Positions 34,067-41,797 of a stretch of DNA of 64,000 nucleotides are shown piece after piece. The notes beneath the pieces are model-generated. The model was not told the DNA's origin and searched no databases. It saw only the letters and a program-made list of their open reading frames with translations. The DNA is taken from positions 67,658-131,657 of the forward strand of contig JBBDJG010000012.1 of assembly GCA_040880005.1 (NCBI GenBank). The letters are read 5' to 3'. A program made the translations under genes and the position numbers. Position 1 is the stretch's first letter. Each line of letters opens with the position of its first letter. This DNA is from JBBDJG01 sp040880005 (GTDB lineage: Bacteria > Actinomycetota > Thermoleophilia > Solirubrobacterales > JBBDJG01).

Positions 34067-34701
34067 ACCAGGCTCGGCGTGAGTGCGCCGGCCTCGCGGA
34101 TTGCCGTTTCGATTCCGGCGGCCGCGCGGTCGAACTCCTCGTCGGCGATCACCGGCGTGCCCTCGAACGACAGGTCGCGGTCGATCTCGACCCACGACAT
34201 GCAGCCCTCGTACTCGGGCCGGACGCGCACTGTCACTGGGCGCGGAATCCTGTGGACCCGCAGCACCAGAACGTGGAGCGGGTGGCCGGGCTTCCAACGT
34301 AGCCGCTTGAGGGCGTAGTCGGGCGTCCAGATGTGGAACGGCGTCAGGCCGTCTACGATGCGCGGATCCTCGACCTCGTAATGCTCGTGGATCTCTGCCC
34401 AGGCGCGAATCCGAACACGCTCGGGCTGGGGGATGCCACCGTCGCGAATCAGCGACGTCGGCGTTGGCTCGTCCTCGGGCCACACGCCCTCCTCCAGCGC
34501 CCGGCGCAACTCGGGATGATGCGACTGGCGCACGAGGTTGTTGCGCTGATGGTCGAAAGTCGGGTAGAGGAAGAAGCGGTTGTGCTCGATCTCGAACTCG
34601 CGGTTCTCCTCGCTGATCCCGCCCTTGCGCAGCGTGATCAGCTGCTCTCCCTCGGCGAGAGCCCGCAGCGTGACGGCCCATTCTTTGAAAGCGACTGGCA
34701 T
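34063..34701 (-). CDS. DUF1802 family protein
   Basis: A 212-aa soluble protein of the DUF1802 group, identified by the start AFKEWAVTLRALAEGEQLITLRKGGI, the YPTFDHQ segment near residue 48, and the WKPGHPLHVLVLRVHRIPRP segment near 145. Members are found in cyanobacteria, Firmicutes and actinobacteria and have no known function. ATG 34701 is the only start that preserves the KEWA block. The stop overlaps the next gene's CTG start by 4 bp. It probably forms a two-gene operon with DUF1152. Confidence 0.82.
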   Translation of the reverse strand: MPVAFKEWAVTLRALAEGEQLITLRKGGISEENREFEIEHNRFFLYPTFDHQRNNLVRQSHHPELRRALEEGVWPEDEPTPTSLIRDGGIPQPERVRIRAWAEIHEHYEVEDPRIVDGLTPFHIWTPDYALKRLRWKPGHPLHVLVLRVHRIPRPVTVRVRPEYEGCMSWVEIDRDLSFEGTPVIADEEFDRAAAGIETAIREAGALTPSLV

Positions 34702-34897
34702 AGGTGATCGGTACGGACGGCGCGTTGGCGGCTTACTGGCCCCGGGATCTGGCCCCGGAAGCCGCCGCTTCCCAGCGGAAGCTGTGCAAAAACCCCTTGA
34801 AATTGAGGATTTGCCCGCCCAGTGGCACCCATTGTACGCGCTGACGGCAGGATTTCCAAGTTTTGATTGGCGGGTCAGTCAGGGCATTTGTCTCTGA
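34702..34897. other. Intergenic region with an interrupted inverted repeat
   Basis: No gene is visible in these 196 bp. GGCGGCTT (34727-34734) and AAGCCGCC (34759-34766) form the ends of an 8-bp inverted repeat whose 24-bp interior contains two related GGCCCCGG-type blocks. It might be a terminator or an attenuating structure for the flanking minus-strand genes. A strong U-run is lacking. Confidence 0.5.
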
Positions 34898-36463
34898 TCA
34901 ACCGTCGGCCGGTGTCCCGAAGCCGCCTCCGCCGGGTGTCTCGAGTCGTAGCCGGTCGCCGGGGTGGAGCGTCCCCATTGCCTTGCTCGGTAGGGATTCG
35001 GCGCCTCCGCCCCCGGCGCGGCGCAGGATATTGCGGCCGGTTTCCCCCGGACTCCCGCCGCTCGCGCCTGGCGGCCGGTGTCGCCGCCGCTCGGTCATGA
35101 GCGAGAACTGCATCTGGGCGAGCGCCTCGATCTCGCGCACCAGTCCGTCGCCGCCGTGGTGCGCGCCTGCACCGCCGGAGCCGCGGCGCACCGAGTACTC
35201 GGTCACCCGCAGCGGGAATTCCAGCTCCAAGGCCTCGATCGGCGTGTTGAGGGTGTTGCTCATCGCGACGTGGACCGCCGACGGGCCGTCCGCGTCCGGG
35301 CACGCTCCCTGGCCGCCGCCGCTCGTTTCGTAGTAGGTGAAGGAGTCGTTGCCGAGCGTGAGGTTGTTCATCGTGCCCTGGCCAAGCGCGGGCGCCTCGA
35401 TGGCGCGGCCCATCGCGAGCATCACGACGTCGGCGATCCGGCTCGAGGTTTCGACGTTGCCGCCGACGACTGCGGCCGGAGGTTTGGCATTCACCAGACA
35501 TCCGTCAGGTGCTCGCACCGAGATCGGGCGATACGCCCCCGCGCAGGCGGGGATGTCGGGATCGGTCAGCACGCGCAACACGAAGTAAACGGCCGACTTC
35601 GTCACTGAAAGCGGGCAGTTGAGGTTGCCGACAAGCTGTGGGTGCGTGCCCGAGAAGTCGACCGCGACACAGTCTCGCTCGATTCTCACCGTTGCTTCGA
35701 TCGACACGTCCGCCGGTTCGCCGGCCGCGTCGTCTTCCAGCACGTCGCTCGCCCTGTATGCGCCATCCGGCATCGATTCGATTGCCGCCCGGGTACGACG
35801 CTCGGCGTAGTCGAGCACAGCGCTCATTCCCGATTCGAGCGACTCGAACCCGACGCGGGCGACCAGCCGCTCGATGCGCCGCTGCGCGAGCAGGTTGGCG
35901 GCGAGCTGAGCGCGCAGATCCGCTCGCCGCTGATCCGGCTCGCGCATCGACGTGGTCAGGTTGCCCAGCAGCGTCTCGTCGAGCACGCCACCCCGCACGA
36001 GCGCCGTTGGCGGTATGACCACGCCCTCCTCGTCGAGCCTGCGCGAGTCGGCCGGCATGCTGCCCGGCATCGAGCCGCCGACGTCCGCGTGGTGCGCGCG
36101 GCATGCCGCGAAAGCCAGCAGGCGACCTTCCACGAACAGTGGCGATACGAGCGTGATGTCGGGTAGATGCGTTCCGCCGCGGTAGGGATCGTTGAGGATC
36201 CAGGTGTCGCCCGGCCGATGGCGCTCGTCGAGCACTGCCGCGACCGCCTCGGGCATCGCCCCCAGGTGCACCGGGATGTGCTCGGCCTGCATCACCATCT
36301 CGCCGCGCGCATCGAAGAGGCCGGTCGACGCGTCGCGACGCTCCTTGATGTTGGCCGAATACGCGGAGTGCACCAGCGCGGCTCCCATCTCCTCGCAGAT
36401 GGCGCGCAGTCCGCCGGCCATCACCTGGAGGGTCACCGGATCGACCCGCCGCCGCTCGCTCAT
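34898..36463 (-). CDS. hyuB: Hydantoinase B/oxoprolinase-family protein
   Basis: A 521-aa protein of the HyuB family, the standard length for ATP-dependent N-methylhydantoinase or oxoprolinase partner subunits. Features include VMAGGLRAICEEMGAALVHS at the start, an ILNDPYRGGTHLPDITLVSP block near residue 88, and the glycine-rich C-terminal GGGFGTP end. The start overlaps the hyuA stop by 4 bp (ATGA), so A and B are co-translated. It has no gamma subunit, unlike the operon at 3.5-8.6 kb, which argues for a hydantoin- or oxoproline-type amide substrate rather than ketone carboxylation. Confidence 0.9.
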   Translation of the reverse strand: MSERRRVDPVTLQVMAGGLRAICEEMGAALVHSAYSANIKERRDASTGLFDARGEMVMQAEHIPVHLGAMPEAVAAVLDERHRPGDTWILNDPYRGGTHLPDITLVSPLFVEGRLLAFAACRAHHADVGGSMPGSMPADSRRLDEEGVVIPPTALVRGGVLDETLLGNLTTSMREPDQRRADLRAQLAANLLAQRRIERLVARVGFESLESGMSAVLDYAERRTRAAIESMPDGAYRASDVLEDDAAGEPADVSIEATVRIERDCVAVDFSGTHPQLVGNLNCPLSVTKSAVYFVLRVLTDPDIPACAGAYRPISVRAPDGCLVNAKPPAAVVGGNVETSSRIADVVMLAMGRAIEAPALGQGTMNNLTLGNDSFTYYETSGGGQGACPDADGPSAVHVAMSNTLNTPIEALELEFPLRVTEYSVRRGSGGAGAHHGGDGLVREIEALAQMQFSLMTERRRHRPPGASGGSPGETGRNILRRAGGGGAESLPSKAMGTLHPGDRLRLETPGGGGFGTPADG

Positions 36464-38469
36464 GACCGCCGCTCCATGATCGTCGTGCCCTGCTGGTCGA
36501 TGCGGGCGCTCCAGCCCGGGGGCACGACCGCCGTCGCCTCGGCCAGCTCCAACACGGCGGGACCCTCGATCGCGCGCCCCGCTTCGGGGTCTCCGCGCAC
36601 TACGAGCGTGTCGAGCCAGCGATCGCCGAACATGGCGTCCCTGGACTCGATCGTTGGCGTTCGGCTCGAGCCAACGGCGAGCGTGGGGCGCGGCCGTTCG
36701 GATATCGCCGCGACTCGCACGTTCACCAGCTCCAGCTCGGCGGACGGGTCGGCATACCCGTAGTGGTCGCTGTGCACGCGGTCGAACGCGTCGTGCAGGG
36801 TACGGGGCTCGAAGTCGTCCTGGACCGGCACCGGCAGCTCGAAGCCCTGGCCCGCGTAACGGAGATCGAATCGTGCCTCGAGCCTCGCCGCCGGGAGGTG
36901 CTCGAGCGCCACACCGGACAGCTCTTCCACGGCGGCGACGACGCGCTCGCGACAGAGGCTTTCGCCCGAGAGCATCACGCTGCGGGCAAAGTCACGGCGA
37001 CGGTCGGACGCGGCGAGGCCGAGAGCGGAGAGCACCCCGGCCGAGCGCGGGCAGAGCACGCGCGTTACCTCCAGCTCGTCGGCGATGCGCGTCGCGTGCA
37101 TCGGACCAGCCCCGCCGAACGCGACCAGGGCATGCCCGCGCGGATCGACCCCGCGCTCCACGCTCACGACACGCAGCGCGCGGACCATCTCGAGGTCCGC
37201 GACGCGCAGCATGCCGGCCGCGGTCTGCTCGACGTCCAACCCCAGTCGCCTGCCGAGGCGCGAGACCGCCTCGCGTGCGGCCTCGATGTCGAGGCGAAGG
37301 CCGCCGGCCAACTCGGAGTCGGGGCCGAGATAGCCGAGCGCCAGGTTTGCGTCGGTGACCGTGGGCTCGGTGCCGCCGCGGCCGTAGCAGGCCGGGCCGG
37401 GCTCGGCACCGGCGGAGCGCGGCCCGACGCGCAATGCCCCGCCGGCGTCGTCCCATCCGATGCTGCCACCGCCCGCGCCGACCGTGTGGACGTCGATCAT
37501 CGGAAGTTGCACCACGCGCGACCCAATGCTTCGTTGTGCGGCCTGGCGAACCTCACCGCCCTCGATCAGCGCCACGTCGCAGGACGTGCCGCCCATGTCG
37601 AAGGAGAGTGCCTGCTCGTCACCTGCCTGGGAGGCCAGAAATGCGGCCGCGATCGTGCCGGCTGCGGGGCCGGACAGCAATGTCCAGGCGGGATGGCGCG
37701 CCGCCAGGCCCGAATCGATCAGACCGCCGTTCGATTGCATGATCTCGGGTTCCGGCAGCCCGGCCTCGGTTGCGCGTGCCGCCATCTGCTCCAGGTAGCG
37801 GCGCAGCAGTGGGCCGAGGTAGGCGTCGATGACGGTGGTCGAGGTCCGCTCGTACTCGCGGAAGACGCTGGAGAGATCGCTCGACGTCGAGACGTGCACG
37901 TCCGGCAGCGCGCTCGCCAGCTCGGTCGCCAGTAGGCGCTCGTGCTGCGGGTGGGCATATGCGTGCAGCAGGCTGACGGCGATCGCCTCCACGCCCGCTT
38001 TCGCGACCTCGGCGGCGAGCGCCTTTGCCGATTCCGGATCGAGTGGCTCGAGCACGCCGTCGGGCGAGCAGCGCTCGCGAGCACCGAAGCGCAACTCGGG
38101 CGGTACCAGCGGGGTCGGGGGAGCCTCGCAGAGCCTGTATAGCTGTGGCCTCGCCTGACGGGCGATTTCGACCACGTCCTCGAAGCCTCTCGTGGCCACG
38201 AGCGCCGTGCGCGCGCCGCGCTCCTCCAGCAGCGCATTGGTGGCCACGGTCATGCCGTGCCCGAAATGGGTCACCTCTCCCGCAGCGATCCCGGCGCTGT
38301 CGAGGACGAGCTGGACCGCCGCCATCACGCCCTGCGACTGGTCGGCGGGCGTTGTGGGGACCTTGGACGTGTGCAGAGCGCCGCCGGCCGTCAGCACCGC
38401 GTCGGTGAAGGTGCCACCGACGTCGACACCGAGCGACAGCTCGCCGTCGGCTGGTTGTTCGCGATTCAA
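36460..38469 (-). CDS. hyuA: Hydantoinase A/oxoprolinase-family protein
   Basis: A 669-aa HyuA-family ATPase subunit. Nucleotide motifs are VDVGGTFTDAVL near residue 15-26 and SFDMGGTSCDVALI near 292-305; a HALVAFGGAGPMHATRI segment follows near 450. It hydrolyses ATP to activate a cyclic amide for ring opening with HyuB. The start is TTG 38469; a TAGATT box on the minus strand (38479-38484) lies 9 nt before it, so this may also be a leaderless transcript. It forms a two-gene operon with hyuB. The second pair in the window differs in length and lacks the gamma subunit. Confidence 0.9.
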   Translation of the reverse strand: MNREQPADGELSLGVDVGGTFTDAVLTAGGALHTSKVPTTPADQSQGVMAAVQLVLDSAGIAAGEVTHFGHGMTVATNALLEERGARTALVATRGFEDVVEIARQARPQLYRLCEAPPTPLVPPELRFGARERCSPDGVLEPLDPESAKALAAEVAKAGVEAIAVSLLHAYAHPQHERLLATELASALPDVHVSTSSDLSSVFREYERTSTTVIDAYLGPLLRRYLEQMAARATEAGLPEPEIMQSNGGLIDSGLAARHPAWTLLSGPAAGTIAAAFLASQAGDEQALSFDMGGTSCDVALIEGGEVRQAAQRSIGSRVVQLPMIDVHTVGAGGGSIGWDDAGGALRVGPRSAGAEPGPACYGRGGTEPTVTDANLALGYLGPDSELAGGLRLDIEAAREAVSRLGRRLGLDVEQTAAGMLRVADLEMVRALRVVSVERGVDPRGHALVAFGGAGPMHATRIADELEVTRVLCPRSAGVLSALGLAASDRRRDFARSVMLSGESLCRERVVAAVEELSGVALEHLPAARLEARFDLRYAGQGFELPVPVQDDFEPRTLHDAFDRVHSDHYGYADPSAELELVNVRVAAISERPRPTLAVGSSRTPTIESRDAMFGDRWLDTLVVRGDPEAGRAIEGPAVLELAEATAVVPPGWSARIDQQGTTIMERRS

Positions 38470-38554
38470 GCTGGCGCGAATCTACCGGACGGATCACGAG
38501 CAGCGGCCGGCGCTGTACCGAGATGTGCCATCTCGGTGATGGACTGCGGCTGCG

Positions 38555-38998
38555 CTACGCGGCGATCGAGGGCACGGCATCCAGCTCCTCGAGGGTCTCG
38601 TTGAGATGCTGGTGGGACGGGCAGTAGTCGTTGCCGGTGAGTGGCTGTCGAGCACACGGTGTGCTCTTGCGCGTCATCGCCTGGCAGCGACGTGGCGTTC
38701 CGTTGGCGTCGTAGATGTAGTCGGGAAGCTGGGAGAAGTAGCGGTCCGCAAGCTCGAGGTTGCGCTCGATGATCGTGAACACCCGCGCCTGATCGGACAT
38801 CGAGAAGTAGGCGCGTATGTCGGCGAACAGCGTGCGCGTAGGATAGGCGAAGTAGCGACGGTCGGTCATCAAGCGCTCTACCGATGTCTCGCAAGCACGC
38901 AACACGCGTAGCTGGTTGCTCTCGGCCTGCACGGTGGACTGCTCCTGCGAGATGTGCGGTGCAAGCTCTCGGTAGATCGCGCGACTGAACTGGTACAT
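38555..38998 (-). CDS. Hypothetical protein with C-terminal Cys3His zinc motif
   Basis: A 147-aa protein. The first 100 residues are helical. The C-terminal 45 hold CQAMTRKSTPCARQPLTGND followed by YCPSH, a C-x7-C-x8-C-x2-H pattern like small zinc-binding tails found in DUF5763-like and mobile-element-associated proteins. It carries an AGGAGGAG ribosome site before ATG 38998. No domain beyond the tail is recognised. It is isolated, with 85 bp to hyuA and about 290 bp of gene-free DNA upstream. Confidence 0.7.
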   Translation of the reverse strand: MYQFSRAIYRELAPHISQEQSTVQAESNQLRVLRACETSVERLMTDRRYFAYPTRTLFADIRAYFSMSDQARVFTIIERNLELADRYFSQLPDYIYDANGTPRRCQAMTRKSTPCARQPLTGNDYCPSHQHLNETLEELDAVPSIAA

Positions 38999-39289
38999 AA
39001 CCGTCTCCTCCTGGCTCGAGCGTCTGCCTACCAGTGACCCAATTGGTCAGGTCTCTCGATCGGTGCAAGCCTCGCAGTCGCTGATGAAATGGACGCGTAG
39101 CAGCGGTTAAGCGGCCGTTAAGCGAGCTGAATGGGCCCTTTTCCCAGCCCGAAGGGCTCTGCGGGGCCTGCTCAACCCCCGGCGCCATACAAGCCCAGGA
39201 ACGCCTCATGTGGTCGCTGGTCAGGTCACCAACGCTTATGGTCGCCGACGTCTATTGTCGGCGACACTTGAAGACGGTATGATCCAGCG
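38999..39289. promoter_or_regulatory. Gene-free region with inverted repeat over the ATPase promoter
   Basis: This 291-bp gap holds no gene I can support. GTCGCCGAC (39241-39249) and GTCGGCGAC (39257-39265) form a perfect 9-bp inverted repeat with a 7-bp loop. TTGTCG at 39255-39260 and TATGAT at 39278-39283 with a 17-bp spacer make a plausible promoter. The GTG of the ATPase at 39290 is about the expected start site, giving a leaderless mRNA. The dyad covers the -35 and could be an operator. Confidence 0.6.
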
Positions 39290-40666
39290 GTGAGGTTCGT
39301 CAACAGAGAGCGGGAGCTGGAAGCGCTCGATCGCTGGTGGGCGCGGCGCGGTAGCAGCCTCGCCGTCCTATGGGGGCGCCGGCGCGTCGGCAAGACCGCG
39401 CTGATCCAGCGCTTCGCCGAGCAGCGCAAGACCATCTTTCACACCGCCAGCGGGCGTCCGGCCGCAGACGAGCTACGGAGCCTGTCGAGCTCTGCTGCTC
39501 CACTGCTTCCAGCTGGAATCCGTGACATCTCCGAGAGACCGCTCGCCGACTGGGTCGACGCCGTCGAGACTCTCGCCTCGGCGGCCGTCCGGGAGCCGCT
39601 TCTGCTCGTCCTGGACGAGTTCCCCGAGCTGGTCGAGGTGTCGCCCGACCTTCCGAGCGTCTTGAGGGCGGTATGGGAGCGCGTTCGATCGAAGACGAAG
39701 CTGAGGATCCTCCTTTGTGGCTCTGCCGTGCGCACGATGGAGGCGATGCAAGAAGAGCGAGCTCCACTGTACGGGCGACTCGACCTCAGGCTGATGTTGC
39801 ATCCCTTCCGACCTGATGAAGCGGCGCGAATGCTTTCCGGGTTGAGTGCGTCCGATCGTGCGCTGGTCTGGGGCTTGGTCGGAGGGATGCCGCTCTACCT
39901 GGAGTGGTGGAATCAGCGAAGGAGCGTTCGCCAGAATCTAGCCACGCTCGCCTGCACGCCTGGGGGATCTTTGCTCACCGAGGGCGAGCTGGTGCTGGCC
40001 ACCGAGGGTGAGACGGGTGACCTCGGTCGCCGAATCCTCTATGCAATTGCGGCGGGGAGGACGAAATTCAACCAGATCGCTGACGCAGTCCGAGCGGATC
40101 CCGGACGCGTCCTCGATCGTTTGGTCGCCCTGCGACTCGTGGAGCGGGTCGTGCCGGTGACGGCGGATTCGCGCAAGACGAGGCGGCGGATCTACCGCAT
40201 CGCGGACAATTTCCTGAGCTTCTTCCTCGGCGTGCTCGATCGCTATCGCGCCGAGATCGAGCGGGGCCTCGGCTCGACGATCCTGCCTGTGCTGATGCAG
40301 AGCCTCGACGATCACATGGGCCCTATATGGGAAGAGGCCTTTCGCCTTCACCTGCGGCGGCTGGCCGAGCGGGGGGAGCTAGGTAACGAGGTTGTTGCCA
40401 TCGGGCCGTTCTGGACGGCTGCGGCCGACCCCTGCGAGATCGACGCGGTCGTGCTCTCAGGCAGGCGGCGAGCTGTCACGCTCGTAGGCGAGGCAAAGTG
40501 GGGCAGACGGGCTGACGGGGAGCGCGTTCGCCGCAGCCTCGAGCGAAAGGTGGCTGCGCTTCCTAAGATCGACGAGGACCTTCGTTATGCGGTATGCGCG
40601 CGGGAGCAAGTCGACAATCCGCACGAAGTGCTGGCTGTGACCGCGGCGGAGATATTCCGTCCCTGA
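39290..40666 (+). CDS. Archaeal-type ATPase with C-terminal DUF234-like nuclease domain
   Basis: A 458-aa protein of the ATPase_2 (archaeal ATPase) type. It has Walker A GRRRVGKTAL near residues 29-38, Walker B LLVLDEFPEL near 103, then an HTH-like region (KFNQIADAVRADPGRVLDRL near 253) and a DUF234-like C-terminal domain in which WEEAFRLHLRRL, CEIDAVV and VGEAKWG resemble a restriction-endonuclease-like E...D...ExK core. Such proteins are common in archaea and some actinobacteria and have been suggested to act on mobile or foreign DNA. GTG at 39290 fits the upstream promoter. It stands alone between a gene-free region and cluster 2. Confidence 0.88.
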   Translation: MRFVNRERELEALDRWWARRGSSLAVLWGRRRVGKTALIQRFAEQRKTIFHTASGRPAADELRSLSSSAAPLLPAGIRDISERPLADWVDAVETLASAAVREPLLLVLDEFPELVEVSPDLPSVLRAVWERVRSKTKLRILLCGSAVRTMEAMQEERAPLYGRLDLRLMLHPFRPDEAARMLSGLSASDRALVWGLVGGMPLYLEWWNQRRSVRQNLATLACTPGGSLLTEGELVLATEGETGDLGRRILYAIAAGRTKFNQIADAVRADPGRVLDRLVALRLVERVVPVTADSRKTRRRIYRIADNFLSFFLGVLDRYRAEIERGLGSTILPVLMQSLDDHMGPIWEEAFRLHLRRLAERGELGNEVVAIGPFWTAAADPCEIDAVVLSGRRRAVTLVGEAKWGRRADGERVRRSLERKVAALPKIDEDLRYAVCAREQVDNPHEVLAVTAAEIFRP

Positions 40667-40689
40667 CCCGTGGCGTCGGCTGGGCTCCC

Positions 40690-41397
40690 TCAGCCTGCCG
40701 GTCCGACCGACCCCAGCCGCCCCTCGCGCGGCAGCCAGAAGCGCCCTTCGGTGAGCTGCTCGAAGCCGCGCCAGGTGAGGTTCATGAGACAGATTGCCAG
40801 CATGTCCCGCTCCTCGCTGGGATGTTCCAGCCACCAGGCGGCGAGCGCCTCGGCGGCGCCGACGAAGGCTCTCGCCACCGGCTCGAGTGCACGCGCGATC
40901 AGCAGATTCTGCGCGGCGGGCATCGTCGCCTGGGCGTGCTCTCCGATCATCCGGGAGAAGACGGCCGCCACGCTCGCACGAACGCGCTCCACTGCTGCCG
41001 CCGGCTCGCCAGCTCCCGAGGCCGCCTCGAGGTAGATCGCCGACCACCACTGACGGTGTTGCTGGACGAACGAGAGGTAGCCACAGATTCCCTGCCAGAG
41101 CTGCTCGTCGGGGGGCAGGCTGCGGTTGATGTCGTGCTCGAAGCTCTCCACCATGGGCGAGGCCGTTCGGTCGATGCAGGCGGCCAGCAGCCCCTGCTTG
41201 GAGCCGAAGTAGGCGTAGACCATCGGCTTGGTGATCCCCGCTCCCTTGGCGATCTCGTCCATCGAGGCGCCGTCGTAGCCGCGCTTCGAGAAGACCTCGA
41301 TCGCCGAGGCGATCATCTGCGCCTCGCGCTCGGGCCGCGGCACCTTGCGGCGGGGGGGCTGCGGGGCGCCTCCGGGACCGGGAGGGGAGATTGGCAT
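40690..41397 (-). CDS. TetR-family transcriptional regulator 2
   Basis: A 235-aa TetR/AcrR-family regulator. The helix-turn-helix is at about residues 28-75 (ASAIEVFSKRGY, MDEIAKGAGITKPMVYAYF, SKQGLLAAC). The ligand domain is all-helical and carries DEQLWQGI, WWLEHP and FWLP blocks shared with TetR regulator 1. ATG at 41397 aligns exactly with the start of regulator 1, and a TAAAAT box (minus strand, 41405-41410) ends 7 nt upstream, so a leaderless mRNA is likely. Longer versions from 41406 or 41436 are less likely. It is divergent from the beta-helix operon and presumably represses it and itself. Confidence 0.9.
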   Translation of the reverse strand: MPISPPGPGGAPQPPRRKVPRPEREAQMIASAIEVFSKRGYDGASMDEIAKGAGITKPMVYAYFGSKQGLLAACIDRTASPMVESFEHDINRSLPPDEQLWQGICGYLSFVQQHRQWWSAIYLEAASGAGEPAAAVERVRASVAAVFSRMIGEHAQATMPAAQNLLIARALEPVARAFVGAAEALAAWWLEHPSEERDMLAICLMNLTWRGFEQLTEGRFWLPREGRLGSVGPAG

Positions 41398-41404
41398 GAT
41401 TGTC

Positions 41405-41487
41405 ATTTTACTAGGGGTAGCTGCTCGATCCTTCATTAACTTCCCTTGACAGAGCTAGCTACGGCCAGTAACGTGACTCGCGGTAGC
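41405..41487. promoter_or_regulatory. Divergent promoter region with three ACTNGSSGTAGC operators
   Basis: Plus strand: TTGACA (41446-41451), a 17-bp spacer and TAACGT (41469-41474) drive the beta-helix operon. Minus strand: TAAAAT (41405-41410) drives tetR 2. The motif ACTNGSSGTAGC occurs three times: ACTAGGGGTAGC (41410-41421, over the tetR promoter spacer), ACTGGCCGTAGC on the minus strand (41458-41469, over the -10/spacer) and ACTCGCGGTAGC (41476-41487, near the start of transcription). These are likely operators for TetR regulator 2. Confidence 0.65.
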
Positions 41488-41523
41488 ATCAATTTGACCA
41501 GGATTCGTGAAGAGGGGGAAGCC

Positions 41524-41797
41524 GTGCTCGACCTGAGGATTCGCACTTTGGGGGCCTTGGCGGGGGGAATCGCTCGCGCAGGGCACTGCATATCGATGCG
41601 CGGTTCGAGCAGACCAGCGGCCCAACGCTTCCGAGAGAGCAGATGGAGAGGACGAAAGCTGGCCCTCTTGGGAGCGTTGGCCGCCGTTCTTCTGGTCGCG
41701 GCGCAGGCCCAGATCGCGCAGGCCGCGACTATCTCCGTGACTACGACCAACGACGAGCTGAACTCCGACGGCGACTGCGCGCTGCGGGAGGCGATCC
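41524..41797 (+). repeat. Direct repeat, first copy (pairs with 44486-44759)
   Basis: The first 274 bases of the first cluster-2 beta-helix gene match 44486-44759 with 5 mismatches by my count. The run 41562-41786 is identical over 225 bp to 44524-44748. The repeat covers the signal region and the CSLREA start. The encoded signal core LALLGALAAVLLVAAQAQ is the same in both proteins. Confidence 0.92.

Noticed and set aside
34067..34681. Longer DUF1152 version fused to upstream sequence
   Set aside because: The extra N-terminal part is the DUF1802 gene read in a wrong frame; DUF1802 is complete in its own frame.
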